From Isoperla grammatica (taxonomy: Eukaryota > Arthropoda > Insecta > Plecoptera > Perlodidae): DNA of 64,000 nucleotides. The stretch spans positions 38,650,215-38,714,214 of the forward strand of contig OX246745.1 of assembly GCA_945910005.1 (NCBI GenBank). The letters run 5' to 3'. A program made the position numbers and the translations under genes. A model generated the notes under the pieces. The model ran no database searches, was not told the DNA's origin, and worked only from the letters and a program-made list of their open reading frames with translations. This document shows, piece after piece, positions 1-15,263 of the stretch; position 1 is the first letter of the stretch, and every line of letters starts with the position of its first letter.

Positions 1-586
1 AACGAGGCTCATCGCGCAAGCACGACACAGCCCAATCCACGAAACGACAGAACACGCTCACACATACACACACAAATACACACAAACACACACAACCATC
101 ATTCATCACTGTGAGCTAAGACTTGGAATATCGCAAAAACAGCACCGCCCTCCCGTTGACCAAATCCTAAGTTCACAACAGGAAACATCACTTGCGAGCC
201 ACACATGAAAACCTAGTTCACAGTACCTAACCACACATGCATTACGCAAAACATAGCATGGACTTCTTTAACAGCACTGTGTAACATGTTCTCTAGGAAA
301 AATTCATGACTCCACAAGAACTAATGACGTCAACAGAAACGCGATGCCACTGCACCACACAGCAAAACAGCACAGAGATGAATGAACACTTCCTGACCTA
401 CATAGACAAACTAGCAAAGACTCATAGCCACGATATAATAATTAAAATAAAATAATGAATTTAGAGAGAGAAAAAACTAGAAAAACAAAAAAAACTGCCT
501 GACCTGGGTAGTCCAAACACAACAAAACTAAGTTTTGCGACGGCGCTTCTACTTTTTGTTAGATCATAAAACAATTTGCCACAAAA
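1..586. other. AT-rich non-coding DNA, no gene seen
   Basis: This stretch holds short CA-rich runs near 60-100 and otherwise unremarkable AT-rich DNA. I see no convincing ORF, RNA gene or terminal repeats. Confidence 0.5.
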
Positions 587-1229
587 CTAAGTCCTGTGAT
601 AAAACAATTTGTCATAAAGCAAATTGGATCCGGCCTGCCTCCACCATATGTTAGATAGCGAGAACCTACCGTGACATCCATCCAATTCCGTCGGCTCGGC
701 CTCGAACCCACGGACTCCCAAGTCGACGGACCCGTAGAAATACTGGGGCGTAGCTCTAGGGGTGGTTCTCACATCATAGGGATCGGGACATACCAATTCA
801 GGCAGTTTATAGGTCTTAGATTGACAAGACTTTGGTTCAAACAATAGAGGAACCGCAATTTATTAAAATTAAACATTTATCCTACGTGGCTGAGTTATGG
901 CGAATTTGTCTATGGGCATTCTAGGTCTGATGGACTTAACCTTCCTATCCAGAGGGTAGCTGTAGTAACCCCTATACCTTGGCTTCTCGGTGGCTGACTC
1001 CGACACCAGGTTGTGGTTTGGCTCCTTCATCCAGGTCCACGATCGGCCTCCATGTCCTTCCCTCTGGGTCTTCCGTCGTTCCTTCCACCGTTCCACCTTG
1101 GCACAGGTCTACCTCCTCTTCCGTTCCATGGTTGAATGCCCCGAATAATACCCGTGAACCCTCGCACCTAGACTTTCCTACGTCATACCCCAGTCACCCC
1201 CTCTCTGCCCAACGCTGGCTGTCCCCAGT

Positions 1230-2105
1230 CATAATTTACCAATCAAACTACTCGGTTCGACCCCCTCTCGTGGCAATCACGAAAGAGTGGGACCAGGACC
1301 CTTATTCTGTAAAATGTTCTCGTTCTCGTGTGAAACAAAAACGAAATCTGCACCCGTTCCGAGGCTAGAAGGTACCAGCAAATAGTATTTCTCCATTGTA
1401 GTCACGTTTACGGTCACAGCTGACTATAATTATCAGAATGCAGAACGAAATCAGCCGCCAATTATGAATATGAAATTCTGGCACAGATTTTAGTCACATG
1501 GCCAACTGCTTGCGACAATAGTAGTCCCCGTGGAGCTACCGAGACCTCCTATCTTCTAAATCATGGCCGACCGAGTTCCGCCATCAACTTAATGCTAAGG
1601 TGTAGTTTTATCTCTATTTGACAACACTTTGACATATATCTTTACTTACCACCTTGTACTATACTATTGAACTAATTATTGTAATTTAACCATGGCATAT
1701 ATCCATTTATTTACTTAGATTGTTGAATTTACATGTTATGTCGTTTGATTTGGCATTTCGAGTCTTTATTGTGTCAAAAATAACAAGTGGCAGTTGTTAT
1801 GGACTTGATACCGCAGCCTACTGCATGTTTTAACAGATATAGTGGGCAGTGACCGTTGACACCACATACACATGACTTCGAACAGTGCTATTCCAATGTC
1901 TTTGGACTGCAACCGAGAAATACCATTGGCTGCTACCATCCTAGCCTCCAAACAATACCAAATCGAGATTTCGTTTGGTTCTCGTTTCGTTTCACACGAG
2001 AACATTTTACAGAATAAGGGCCCAGGGCTCACTGACGAAGTCAACGAACCGGCCCCCTCCCGAACCGAGCAGTCAGCAAAGTTGCTGCATAACCAGGAAA
2101 TTATA
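1230..2105. repeat. Diverged inverted repeat pair
   Basis: A segment near 1290-1420 (containing ACCCTTATTCTGTAAAATG followed by a GTGTGAAAC/CGAAATC tract) recurs in inverse orientation near 1890-2030. The match continues patchily through a CTCGGTTCG motif on both sides. The arms are diverged by short indels and carry no convincing coding capacity. This looks like an old foldback element or two opposed copies of one repeat. The exact ends are not clear. Confidence 0.5.
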
Positions 2106-2141
2106 ACCGGACGAGACTGACGAAATAGCCGAGCACAGCGC

Positions 2142-2194
2142 ATACCTTACGGTGACGACAGCTGTGAGCGAACACAGGTGTCACCGTAAGGTAT
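2142..2194. repeat. Hairpin with 15-bp perfect stem
   Basis: ATACCTTACGGTGAC (2142-2156) is perfectly complementary to GTCACCGTAAGGTAT (2180-2194), with a 23-nt loop. It could be the abutting ends of two inverted repeats or a MITE remnant. Confidence 0.6.
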
Positions 2195-2260
2195 CCATAA
2201 ATCACGCAAGAAAATAAAACTAAGTAAAAATGAAGTAATGAACAATTACTAATTTTTATC

Positions 2261-2938
2261 TCACAATATCATGGAAACAAAAGTTATGTTTTTGCCCCCG
2301 ATGACATCAGCGAGGGACCGCATGTACTGTGAGATGGTAACGTTTTCTATAGAAGGAAACAAGATAGCTTGGTCCTTCTGTGGACATGCCTGACCAGCGG
2401 AGGGTCGGGGTTGGTCTACGCGACTCTGGGGTCGTTGACCTGCGCCCGACAGCAAAGCCTGGGCCATGGTAGGCTTAGTAACTGGCGGGGTCTGGACTTC
2501 AGGGACAACGATCGACGAAATCACTGGAATAGCAGGGAACGGTGAAAGACACAACGGTGTTGGCGCGCTGGCTGAACCAGGCACCGCGTTTTCTGCAGCC
2601 TTAACAGAGCTAGTCGCTACCTGGACGTCAGATAAGGACCTGTTAAGGCGCGGAGAGACGGGAAGAACAGTAACAGACTGATGCGCTGAGCCAGTCAGCA
2701 CACCAACCCGTTGGTTGACAGTAGTGACTGCCGCCAGAGAAGGCCTGAGGACAGTTACGGAGGACGGTTTGAGTTCCGGTGTGCTGTGTCCCCTAGCAAG
2801 GGGCGCAGGCACACCTTTATTGGGCCCTCGCACGAGTGGCACCTTAACGGCCTTACCTGCCCCGTTTTTTACAGCGGGGACAGAGGACTTCTTCAAAAAG
2901 TCTTGCGGTTTCAGTTGACTCATGGTGATACGAGTCAA
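2261..2938 (-). pseudogene. Possible LINE ORF1 N-terminal fragment
   Basis: An open frame of 225 codons with a low-complexity, Pro/Ser/Val-rich body (residues 1-190), followed by a short segment ending in MRSLADVIGGKNITFVSMIL. A basic, Pro/Ser-rich N-terminus leading into a 'GGKNITF' block resembles, from memory, the start of ORF1 proteins of Tx1-type L1 elements. It lies on the same strand as the Tx1-like LINE at 3602-6158 but on its 3' side, so it would belong to a separate truncated copy. There is no signal peptide or zinc knuckle. It could also be a spurious GC-richer ORF. Confidence 0.35.
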
Positions 2939-3390
2939 CTAAAACCCCTCCGGAATATTTAAAATAAAAACACGCCAGACAAGACGGACAAAACCACTGC
3001 TACCTGGCCTTGAAGACCAGGCAGCAAACCGAACAAGAACGAATAACCGAAACCACAATGATTAATAAGACACTTCTAAAATGGCAGGGTTCAACAAGGA
3101 GGGTTAAAATGAGAAATGAAATGCAATAATTTGCAAGGCCAAAACTAACTTAAAAATGAATAATTCGAAAATAAAAACTACTCCAAACGAAAGAGGAGAA
3201 AAAACTGAACAAGAACAACCACAGTAACTTGTCAGGCACAAGCAGAATGTAGCAGACAGTAAGGAATGGACAAACGACCTAGCTGCCCTGCACCACAGGC
3301 TGTAACTGTACCGCGCTGGGAATAGCACGCGAATAACACACACAGTAAAGCGGAGCGAACGAAAAACACGTCCGTCTCCGACGGAGGCCG

Positions 3391-6355
<2,965 letters not shown>

Positions 6356-6473
6356 ATTGTTGCAATACATACAAACTCGGTCAAAACCGGCATAAACATG
6401 TTGTACGGACACAAATGTCAAGTATTTCCATGTGTTTACCTTATTAAAATCTACTTAGAACTACTTAATATAT

Positions 6474-6566
6474 CTTCTTCTTCTTCTTCTTCTTCTTCTT
6501 CTTCTTCTTCTTCTTCTTCTTCTTCTTCTTCTTCTTCTTCTTCTTCTTCTTCTTCTTCTTCTTCTG
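6474..6566. repeat. (TTC)n microsatellite
   Basis: About 30 TTC repeats. It lies beside the 3' end of the R4/Dong-like LINE, so on the LINE sense strand it reads as a (GAA)n tail. The 14-mer CTACTTAATATATC occurs immediately before it (6463-6476) and again at 6594-6607. Confidence 0.97.
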
Positions 6567-6755
6567 CTTCTCAAATGCCCACATTTGGCTATACTACTTA
6601 ATATATCATTGTCCACATTATTTTTTCCAACCCGAACTGTGGATGCTATGTACGGTCGTGGCCGATTTGTACTCATCCCAGCATTCGCTCTTTGTACGGT
6701 GGAAACCACGAAAACCACCATCGGGATGGAGAACTTCTTAAAGTCTTCATTCTTC

Positions 6756-8051
6756 TTAGTTCAAAAATTTTCGCACTATCCTACACGTGTTCAAAATAAT
6801 TGCTTTTTGCATCTCGATGTATATGTTCGGTTGGAAACCAATTAGTTTAATACTGTCATGGAGTTTACGTGGAACAATGCCATTTGCTGATATAATTAAC
6901 GGTATAACAGTTACATTATTCTGCTTCCACAACCTTTTTATTTCAATAGATAATTCCTTATATCTGTTTATCTTTTCCCGCCAAGTTGTCTCTACATTGT
7001 GGCATAAAGGGACGGCAACATCAATTAAAATCGTTTCTTGTTTCTTCTTGTCAATAAATATAATATCCGGTCTATTGTGATGTATGGTTTGGTCTGTAAT
7101 AACTGCCCGGTCGTAATATAATTTGTAGTCTTTACTATCTAATACCTTTTCAGGCTTGTATTTGTAATACGCAGTGGTTGTGTTTATAAGTTTATACTTC
7201 ATGGCTAATTTTTGATGTACAATGTTTGCAACTTGGTTATGCCTATGAAGATAATCTGTTTGACAAAGCATTTTGCACCCAGATACGATATGTTCAATTG
7301 TTTCGCCGTTCAAATTACATTTTCTACATTTATCTTCCACTGTGACGTCTTTCAGTATGTATTTTTTGTAATTGTTAGTCTTGATTACTTTATCTTGAAT
7401 AGCGATCATAAATCCCTCTGTTTCGCTGAAAATGTCCCCGGACGTTAACCATTTGTTCGATGCTACCCTATCGACGCTATCCTTAAGAAGTTCTTTATAA
7501 TGTCTGCTATGTAATGTCTTTTCTGATATTCTGATCTCTTTTGCTGTGTCAGAATTTAGTTTTTGAAGCAAGTTTAAATTTCCGTCATTTAAATTGAGGG
7601 GAGAAAGCGACTTGTCTGCCGATACTATAGCTCTATGAAGTTGTGAATGAGGGCATTTTGTATAAAAGTACTTTCTCAGAATTTCAATTTGTTTATAATA
7701 TAAATTGTTTAAATCAATCAAGCCTCTTCCCCCTTTTTCTCTAGGAAGAGTCACTCGTTCTATTGCTGACTTAGGGTGATGACTTCTGTATTTGGTGAAT
7801 GTTGTGCGGGTGAGAATTTCTAGGACATGAAGTTCTGTCTGTGTCCAGTTAATAATTCCAAATGAATATGTTAGTACCGGTATAGCATAAGTGTTAATTG
7901 CTTTGATCTTGTTTTTACCATTCAATTGTGTTTTTAAAATGGATCCTATTCGTTTCTTGTATGCAGAAATTAGTTTACTTTTCATCAGTTTATGATCAAT
8001 TCGTTTAGCCTGCGCAAATCCTAGATATTTGTATATATCTTCTTCGTCCAT
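6756..8051 (-). pseudogene. LINE polyprotein C-terminus: RT thumb, CCHC knuckle, RLE endonuclease
   Basis: The C-terminal part of the R4/Dong-like polyprotein, 431 codons. It begins with YKYLGFAQAKRIDH (RT end/thumb), passes through the conserved LPREKGGRGLIDL block, then a knuckle CRKCNLNGETIEHIVSGC, then a restriction-like endonuclease with RPDIIFIDKKKQETILIDVAVP (PD...D...K-type catalytic core). In this clade the endonuclease nicks the target DNA for target-primed reverse transcription. It is separated from the upstream ORF by about 75 bp and a frame change, so the copy is not expected to make a full protein. Confidence 0.85.
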
Positions 8052-8127
8052 TACTCCAATCCGGTTGTCTTCGTCAATTTCAAACTCTTCTAATTTCGTA
8101 ATCTTTCCTTTGATGACATGAAGTGAC

Positions 8128-8460
8128 TTACATTATTTTATCAATTCCAAAATCCATACATATATCTCTACTGAATTCTAACGTTGAGTTAAGAAGATTC
8201 GTCATGTGTGTCGCATTTAAAGCATATAGCTTAAGATCGTCCATGTAGAATAGATGTGAAAGTGTGTGGCAAACCGTATTACCGTCCTTTATCTTGAAAC
8301 CATGTGTAGATTTGTTTAGTATATGAGATAATGGATTTAATGAAAGACAAAACCATAACGCACTAAACGAGTCACCTTGAAAAATACCTCGTCGGATGTT
8401 AACTGGGTCAGTACATATCTGCTCTTTGCCTATACGTTTAACTTTAATGTTGTTTTCCAA
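8128..8460 (-). pseudogene. LINE RT palm fragment (catalytic motif C)
   Basis: A middle fragment of the R4/Dong-like RT, 110 codons. It contains RRGIFQGDSFSALWFCLSL (motif B region) and HLFYMDDLKLYA (motif C, with MDD in place of the usual ADD/VDD). It overlaps the upstream ORF by 31 bp in another frame, showing a frameshift near 8440. Confidence 0.85.
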
Positions 8461-10271
8461 CTCGTCATCGCTGTCCGCAAAAAGTTTACTATCAATGGGT
8501 TTACTTTATAAATTTCCATTATCTGTATTAGCCACGAATGTGGTGACGAATCATACGCTTTCTTGTAATCAATATAGCTAACGTGAATGTTTCTCTTCTT
8601 GTTGAAAGCTTGGTTCATTACAACAGAATCGATAATTAATTGTTCCTTACACCCTTGCGACATTTTACGACATCCCTTTTGTTCTTCAGCTAATATATTG
8701 TGTTCTTCGCAGTGACTATATATTTTATTTGTTATGCACGATGTCAAGATTTTGTAAATAGTAGGTAAGCATGTAATTGGTCTATATTTACTTGGATTTT
8801 TGGTGTCATTATCTTTTGGTTTAAGAAATGTTATTCCTTCAGTAAAGAAATCTGGTAAATCCTTGTCTCCTAATATAAATTCATTATGACATTTAGCAAT
8901 CTGGGTGTGCATGTTTGAAAACTTCTTGTACCAAAAATTTTGAATGTTATCGTTACCGGGTGCTTTCCAATTATGAGTATTTCGTATCGTTGATTTTATA
9001 TCATTTACACTGATGCCATCAAATGTCATTTCTTCGATATCACTCATTGCCTCAATTTCATCTTGAATCCATGTTGCATTGTGATTGTGCATTAATGGGT
9101 TACTCCATATCCCACCCCAAAACTGCTCAATCTCTGTCTTCGATGGTATACCATTGCCTACTATTTCTTCTTTATTGTTAATTTGCTGATAGAATTCTTT
9201 TTCTTTTTCTTTAAACATTTCGTTTTGTTCTTTTCTATCACTACACTCTTTATATCTTCGTAGTCTTTTGGCTAATGCACTTACTTTTTGCTTTAGAGTA
9301 TCCAAATATTCGTTTGTAGCCTCGTTCGGTGTTTCATGTATAGTATGGATTTTAAACCTTTCAAATATGTGTTGGCAATATTGTAATATCTTTTTAGATC
9401 TATTACCCATCCTGAATTGTTCTAATCTCCCAATATCTCTCCTTAACTCGTTGATGCGTTTGACTAATCTTCGTTCCCATTTTGGAGTCTTATTTGTTTT
9501 TATGTTCTGAGAATGTACCAACTTTATTTTTAATCCTAATTGTCTGACCACTGCTACGGCTCCACAATATATTGCTGCATGCACTTCCTCAAACGACAAT
9601 TCTTTCTTCGCGTAATCTAACAATATATGTGCGTTCATTACGTGCATTACTATGTCCATTTGCTTAGACTGTTTAGGTTTAGGAATTCTAGGCCTCTTGT
9701 TCGGTTCTATATGTGCAAATTCTGTCAAAGCATTTTCAAAAGCTAAATGTAATATGTTCTTTAACTCGTCTATTTCTTGTGTGTTCCCTCTTGTATTCTC
9801 TTCTTGTTCAATGATATTAATAGGTGGATGTTGGTGATGTACCTCTTGTGTGTTCTCGCCTTCTGGTAGATCTACTTGTTCCATTAATTCTTGTCGTAGA
9901 TGGTCGTCGTTTCTTGATGCTTCCATGATGTGCTCCTCGTTCGCCAAATCCTCTTCATTTTCTTGATCTATTTGTAGTTCTTCCTCTACTTCATGTCTTA
10001 TTACGTTCAATAGATTAAATGGTAGCATACCATTACTTACAATTATTCTCCTTTGGTCTGCTACTCTTTGTTCGGTTACATCTACTAATGGGTATTCACG
10101 TGTAAACGCTCGGTGCAGTTCTTGTCGATATCCAACTAATCTAGTTTCTAATAACGTAATTCTATAGTAGTTGCGCATCACACAAATGTTTATATTATCT
10201 GTCCATTTGATACGCTGCCTCACTCTTCCAGATTTGGTGGTCTGTTGCGATAATACATCAGAAGCATCCAT
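8430..10271 (-). pseudogene. LINE polyprotein N-terminus and RT fingers
   Basis: The N-terminal 613 codons of the R4/Dong-like LINE. Residues about 18-100 (GRVRQRIKWTDNINICVMR...VTEQRVADQRR) match the DNA-binding-like start of Dong/R4/Rex6 proteins. A Glu-rich linker follows, and then RT fingers with NWKAPGNDNIQNFWYK, YRPITCLPTIYKILTSC and VSYIDYKKAYDSSPHSWL (motif A, catalytic Asp). The frame is lost just after this. The Met at 10271 is a plausible natural start because the conserved domain begins within the next 20 residues. Confidence 0.85.
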
Positions 10272-10893
10272 AATCTGTTTGTTTATTTACTAAATGTAAA
10301 AGTTCATTGTCCTGTCAAACTAAGTTCTTTGTCACAGAAAGTTAATATTGTTTTTCAAAGAAATCAAAGCACTTAATGTCACACTTTTCTTTACACTCAC
10401 AACTTGGCCGTGCCCCGTTAATAAATAACACATGCTCCCCGTTAATAAATAACAAGGCGCTGAGTTGGAGTTGAATGACAGTTTCAAATTTCACAGATTT
10501 TGAAGACGAAATCTTCTTAATTCTGGAAACAAATAAAAAGTGCTTACATACAACCGTAAAACATATATCTAGTTACAATATTATCGAATCAAATTATAAG
10601 TACAAGACCTTGACGTGTCCAGATCCAGCTTCAATCTGTCAAAATCAACACTAAATTCAACTGTTCCTATGTTTCTCAAGCAAGGCCCTGGACTAAAATG
10701 TAAGCCTACAAAATTAAACTTCTATTTATATACAAAGTAATGGATACTGGTACTTCCCTTTATGTCTTCTTGTAGCAAATCACTCGTAGATCTCAATGCC
10801 GTGAAAATTGTTGGTTGATTACAGCTTTTTCCCTTTGAAATGCGATATATTATCAGCAGCGACTGGGAACGTGTAGACTTTTAGGGGTTACCA
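10272..10893. other. Non-coding DNA upstream of the R4/Dong-like LINE
   Basis: AT-rich DNA without a credible ORF. The phrase CCCCGTTAATAAATAACA occurs twice in close succession near 10434-10463, a short direct repeat. Part of this may be the 5' UTR of the LINE. I see no clear boundary. Confidence 0.5.
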
Positions 10894-11070
<177 letters not shown>

Positions 11071-11071
<1 letters not shown>

Positions 11072-11940
11072 TTCCTTTCTTCTCTTCTATCATTTGCATC
11101 ATCGGGCTCCTCTTGAGCCAAGACGATGCGAGAGTGCACCCTAGCGTGGCGGCCGAAAGATGGTGGTGACAATGTAGCTCATAGGCTGAGGACCTTCCGC
11201 ACGATATTAGTTGTGCCGAGAATTGCAGCCTTCTGCATGACACGCACGTGCTTGTCCTTCAGGTGGAGCTTCTCTTTCGCAGCTGACCACTCTTCGGTGA
11301 CCAGACCGTTGACGGAGACGACGACAGGAACTATCTCAACGGACCTCAGCTTGTATATGTCCTTGAGTTCGACGGCGAGTGGTTGGTATTTACGCCTCTT
11401 CTCAGCTACTGTGTTGATCACATGGTTGTCTAGCGGGACGGCGATGTCGATGATGGTTGGTGGTTGCTGTTTTAGCCTTCTTGTCAAACAAAACCAAGTC
11501 TGGCCGATTTGCCTCGACCGCTCTGTCCGTGACAATGGGTGAGTCCCACAGCAGCTTGGAAAATTGGTTACGCGGGACTTGCTCGGGCTTGCACTTGTAG
11601 TACGGTGTTTCTACCTCTACCAGGCTGGACTCCTTGGCCAGCGCTTGGTGGACCACTTTCGCAACTGCGTTGTGACGCTCCAAATACTCTCTGGAACCTA
11701 ACACCGGGCATCCACCTGCGATGTGCTGGATGGTCTCGCCAGCTTTCTTGCAGAGACGACAGTGATCTTGGACGTCGGCTTTGAGGATGTATCGCTCATA
11801 GTTCTTCGTGCGCACCACTTGATCCTGAATGGCAAAGACGAACCCCTCCGTTTCAGCGAAGAGGCCCGCAGTTCGGAGCCATTCCGTCGAGGCTTTCAAG
11901 TCGGTGCGCTCCCCAGTGAGCTCGGCGGCAAATCTGCCAT
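11071..11940 (-). mobile_element. 5'-truncated R4/Dong-like LINE between two (ATT)n arrays
   Basis: About 870 bp of the 3' part of an R4/Dong-like LINE, a different family member from the one at 6608-10271. Two frames share the coding sequence: 11402-11899 with the knuckle CRLCKKAGETIQHIAGGC and the start of the endonuclease (RPDLVLFDKKAKT), and 11179-11535 with PTIIDIAVPLDNHVINTVAEK onward. A frameshift near 11460 separates the two halves of the endonuclease. Both ends of the fragment touch (ATT)n arrays. The Dong lineage is known for insertion into TAA repeats, so this position fits its target preference. Confidence 0.85.
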
Positions 11941-12235
<295 letters not shown>

Positions 12236-12324
12236 TTCTTCGCGCACAAGTCAAACGGCTTGCCGTATGTGGCTGGAATTTTCGGTGAACACTCGTGACC
12301 ACTGCACTTGATAATTTGTAATTC

Positions 12325-12595
12325 TTTTTTTAGGAATACCCATTACAGGGTGCATACCACCTATACCTGATGTTCCTCTCTTTAATTAACTAACTAGGTC
12401 TGTTAGGGTGTTTGGATATTAGGGAAGGATTGTCCGAGGGCTATTAGTAGGACTAAATCCCAGCATTTCCCTTTGCGACTGAGGAAAACCTAAAAAAAAA
12501 CCTTCAGTCAGGACTGCCGGTGGCCGGAATCGAACCGTCGACCTCCCGAACTAGAGCCTCGCGTCTTACACCTGTGCTACCTCTATCGGTACTGT
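12325..12595 (-). mobile_element. tRNA-derived SINE
   Basis: The minus strand has a tRNA-like head (12514-12591) with an A-box-like GTAGCACAGGTG and a canonical B box GGTTCGATTCC (12526-12536), the promoter elements for RNA polymerase III. A non-tRNA body of about 180 bp follows, ending near an A7 run at about 12330. The head does not fold into a full cloverleaf by eye, so it is a SINE and not a tRNA gene. Target-site duplications are not obvious. Confidence 0.6.
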
Positions 12596-14428
12596 TGACA
12601 TAACCAGCACAATTCGTCAAGATGCCAAAAATTAATTACTGAAAACAAAATATTTGTTAATTTAGTTATTTAAATTAAAACTTACACTTGGATTTAAATG
12701 CAATTTTACGCATAGGTCCACATTGACGGTACTAACAAACAATTGACAATACTTTTCAAAATTGTCACTGTAACTGCCATGTTATAAAAAAATATTTTTT
12801 ATTTACTGCAATTAATTTCTTAATTTGTTACAGTGTTCAACCGATATGGTTCGCATTTACGGATTATTGAAGTAAGATGCACATAGTATCACAAACAATA
12901 GCGTATGCAATCAGACCTTTCTTACTTGGTATTTAGAATATCGATAGCTATCATAGAATGGCTAAAATTACGTGTTATCTTTGATGACTTTCACGGCAAA
13001 CATGCAAAAGTTAAAACGAACTTTGTCGACGATTTAAAATGCTTTCATCATAGTTATTGTTTGATTTTACAATATCACGTTTAAGATCTAGCCTGTATCT
13101 ACATTATGCAAATTTATATATACCCTAAGGTTGTAACTAAAACCGCCATCTTGTAAAAAAACTATAAATTTAATTTAAAGGTATTTCTTTGTAAAATAAA
13201 TATGGTATGAAAATGATTTGTTTGATTTATTGACAAAAGAAAGTTGCCATCTGCCAACGTGGAGCGTTTTCTTAGTAATGAATAATATAACAGCTAGATC
13301 AAAATTAGTGTCGTGTGTTGCGCCTGAGAATCCACCCAGACTGCAGGACTTGTTCCAAGGAAGTCACCAATATATTCGAATACCGTGTAGTAATTTATTG
13401 GTACTGAATAAAAAATAATTCACTAAATTAAGAGTAGCTTTATGTATTCTGGAAACAGAACAATCTACTTGATTGTATAGACTAAATGACTCTCTCGGGA
13501 ATGGCCACCATTCCACAATGAGTTTCAATTGATACAACATCTTGTATTTTACTCTAAACACGTAAAAAACCAATCAAATAATTGTAGCAAAGTAATTTTT
13601 TATGTGGGAACTCCTTTGGACATCTTCTGTCATTTAAAAGTATAATTTACGAATATCTCACGACACTGTACCGGCCTGAACGCATACAAATCTAATAGAC
13701 AAGGCCACTTTCTCGCCCTGAGTGATGCAAGAAGCAAATCGTAAAACATTTTGTCAACAAGTGTTTTTAGACTAATTCGACCATGCTGAACACGAAAATC
13801 TCTGTTGACATCTCGAAATCTGGACAGGAAGCCCGGAATTCAAGATGGCGGCCAAGATGGCTTCGTATTTTTTATTTTCTATATCTCGCACATCTGACTT
13901 ATTAGTCCATGTCGTTAGACTAATTTGACTTTAATACAACCGAAAATTGTTGTTGTAACCTCAAAATCTTGACCGAAAACCAGTAATTCAAGATGGCGGT
14001 CAAGATGGCGTCGTTGTTTTGATTTTGTATATCTCGTACAATTACGAGATAAACCACATGTTTATAGACTAATTCGACCTTGCTGAGTACGAAAATCGCT
14101 TTTAACACGCCGAAATCTGTACCGCAAACCAAAAATTCAAGATGGCGGCCAAGATGACGACGATAGTTCGATATCTAACACGTCTAACGATCTATCCACA
14201 TGTTTTAAGACTCAGCGCGCTTTCCGAATGCGAAAATTGGTGTTGACACCTGGAAAGTTTGAACGGTTACCCAGAATTCAAGATGGCGGCCAAAATGGCG
14301 ACTTTTAATTTTAAATATCTTGCACATCAAGGGATGGGTCTAAAGTAGCAGGAATAGCTACTTAAGTAACAAATAATAAGGACCACGTAACAGTCACAGC
14401 CAAAACGTTTAATGTAAACACTATGTGT

Positions 14429-15233
14429 CTAATCAACATTCACACTGATGCATCGTCCTCTGCATTTGCAGATTTTTGTGCATACCAATTCAAACTTCTG
14501 GCATCCACAGGTCCTGGTTGCGCACTGGGTCTTGCATCCACAAGTTATTATATCAGTGCACGCTTTGGGGATGGGTGCTAGCGTCAATAATAATGGTAGC
14601 AGAGCACCGTTCTCCAACTTCCACCCACACTCCTCAGGAGGTAAGAGGTGGACATCTGGCTGATGTGCGTGCTCCCATACGCGAACCTGAAATGTACAAA
14701 AATGAGCGTTTGGGTGATGGGACTAGATATTATTCTAGAGAAGATGTTACTTACTTGGTAATGACTCCTCAAGATGTGATAGCGTAGCGCATCACTAGTG
14801 GGTGGCAGTGCCTCAGGTTTCCGGACATAACCGAACAGGTGGTGCCTTGCAGTGTCACCTGTCTTTATTTCTGAATCGACCTGATTAAAACATGGCCAAA
14901 TTAAGTTTGATTTGACATTGTCAGAAACATACCTCTTTTGAGCACGTAATTTATTTAATTTACCTTGTAAAGTTGCACCAGAAATATCTCTGCATTCTCG
15001 ACGACAGTAGCTTCAAGGGGTAGCTGCTCAAGCCCATTTAGAAGGTTGTATGCTCCAGCAGTCGTGAAGACCGCCCACGCTACTTTTTTGGAGATGGTCG
15101 CGAAGTGTGATGTGGAATCGCACCCCGTAAGTGCATGGAAGGACAGGATGTTATTCATCTGGTTCACCGTTAGAGTGGAGCAAATAGTGTCAATGGGAAC
15201 GTACTTCGTGTCCTTCGCCGTACCACTCATCAC
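14429..15233 (-). pseudogene. Left-arm copy of CXC-domain transposon-type gene
   Basis: An inverted duplicate of the right-arm gene. 14955-15233 encodes MMSGTAKDTKYVPIDTICST...FHALTGCDSTS...FLVQLYK. 14429-14617 encodes the end with ITCGCKTQCATRTCGCQKF and CTKICKCRGRC, a CXC (tesmin/TSO1-like) cysteine cluster, followed by a TAG stop. The splice signals seen in the right arm are present in inverse orientation. The N-terminal half of the gene is absent from this arm. Confidence 0.75.
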
Positions 15234-15263
15234 TGGAGAAACTTCACTTCCCTTGAAGAAAAT

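Larger units (their letters stand above)
6608..10271 (-). mobile_element. R4/Dong-like LINE with restriction-like endonuclease, frameshifted
   Basis: One near full-length minus-strand element whose single ORF is now split into three pieces (8430-10271, 8128-8460, 6756-8051) by frame changes near 8440 and between 8051 and 8128. The order is N-terminal DNA-binding-like domain, RT, CCHC knuckle and restriction-like endonuclease, the layout of the R4/Dong clade. I see no upstream APE domain. The 3' UTR lies between 6755 and about 6600, next to (GAA)n on the sense strand. Confidence 0.85.

Noticed and set aside
640..760. B-box-like GGTTCGAGGCC on the minus strand (698-708)
   Set aside because: No supporting A box, tail or target duplication. 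The match may be chance.
14429..14617. Small Cys-rich ORF resembling a metallothionein
   Set aside because: It is the CXC-domain end of a transposon-type gene, duplicated in inverse orientation at 16165-16350, with upstream exons visible.
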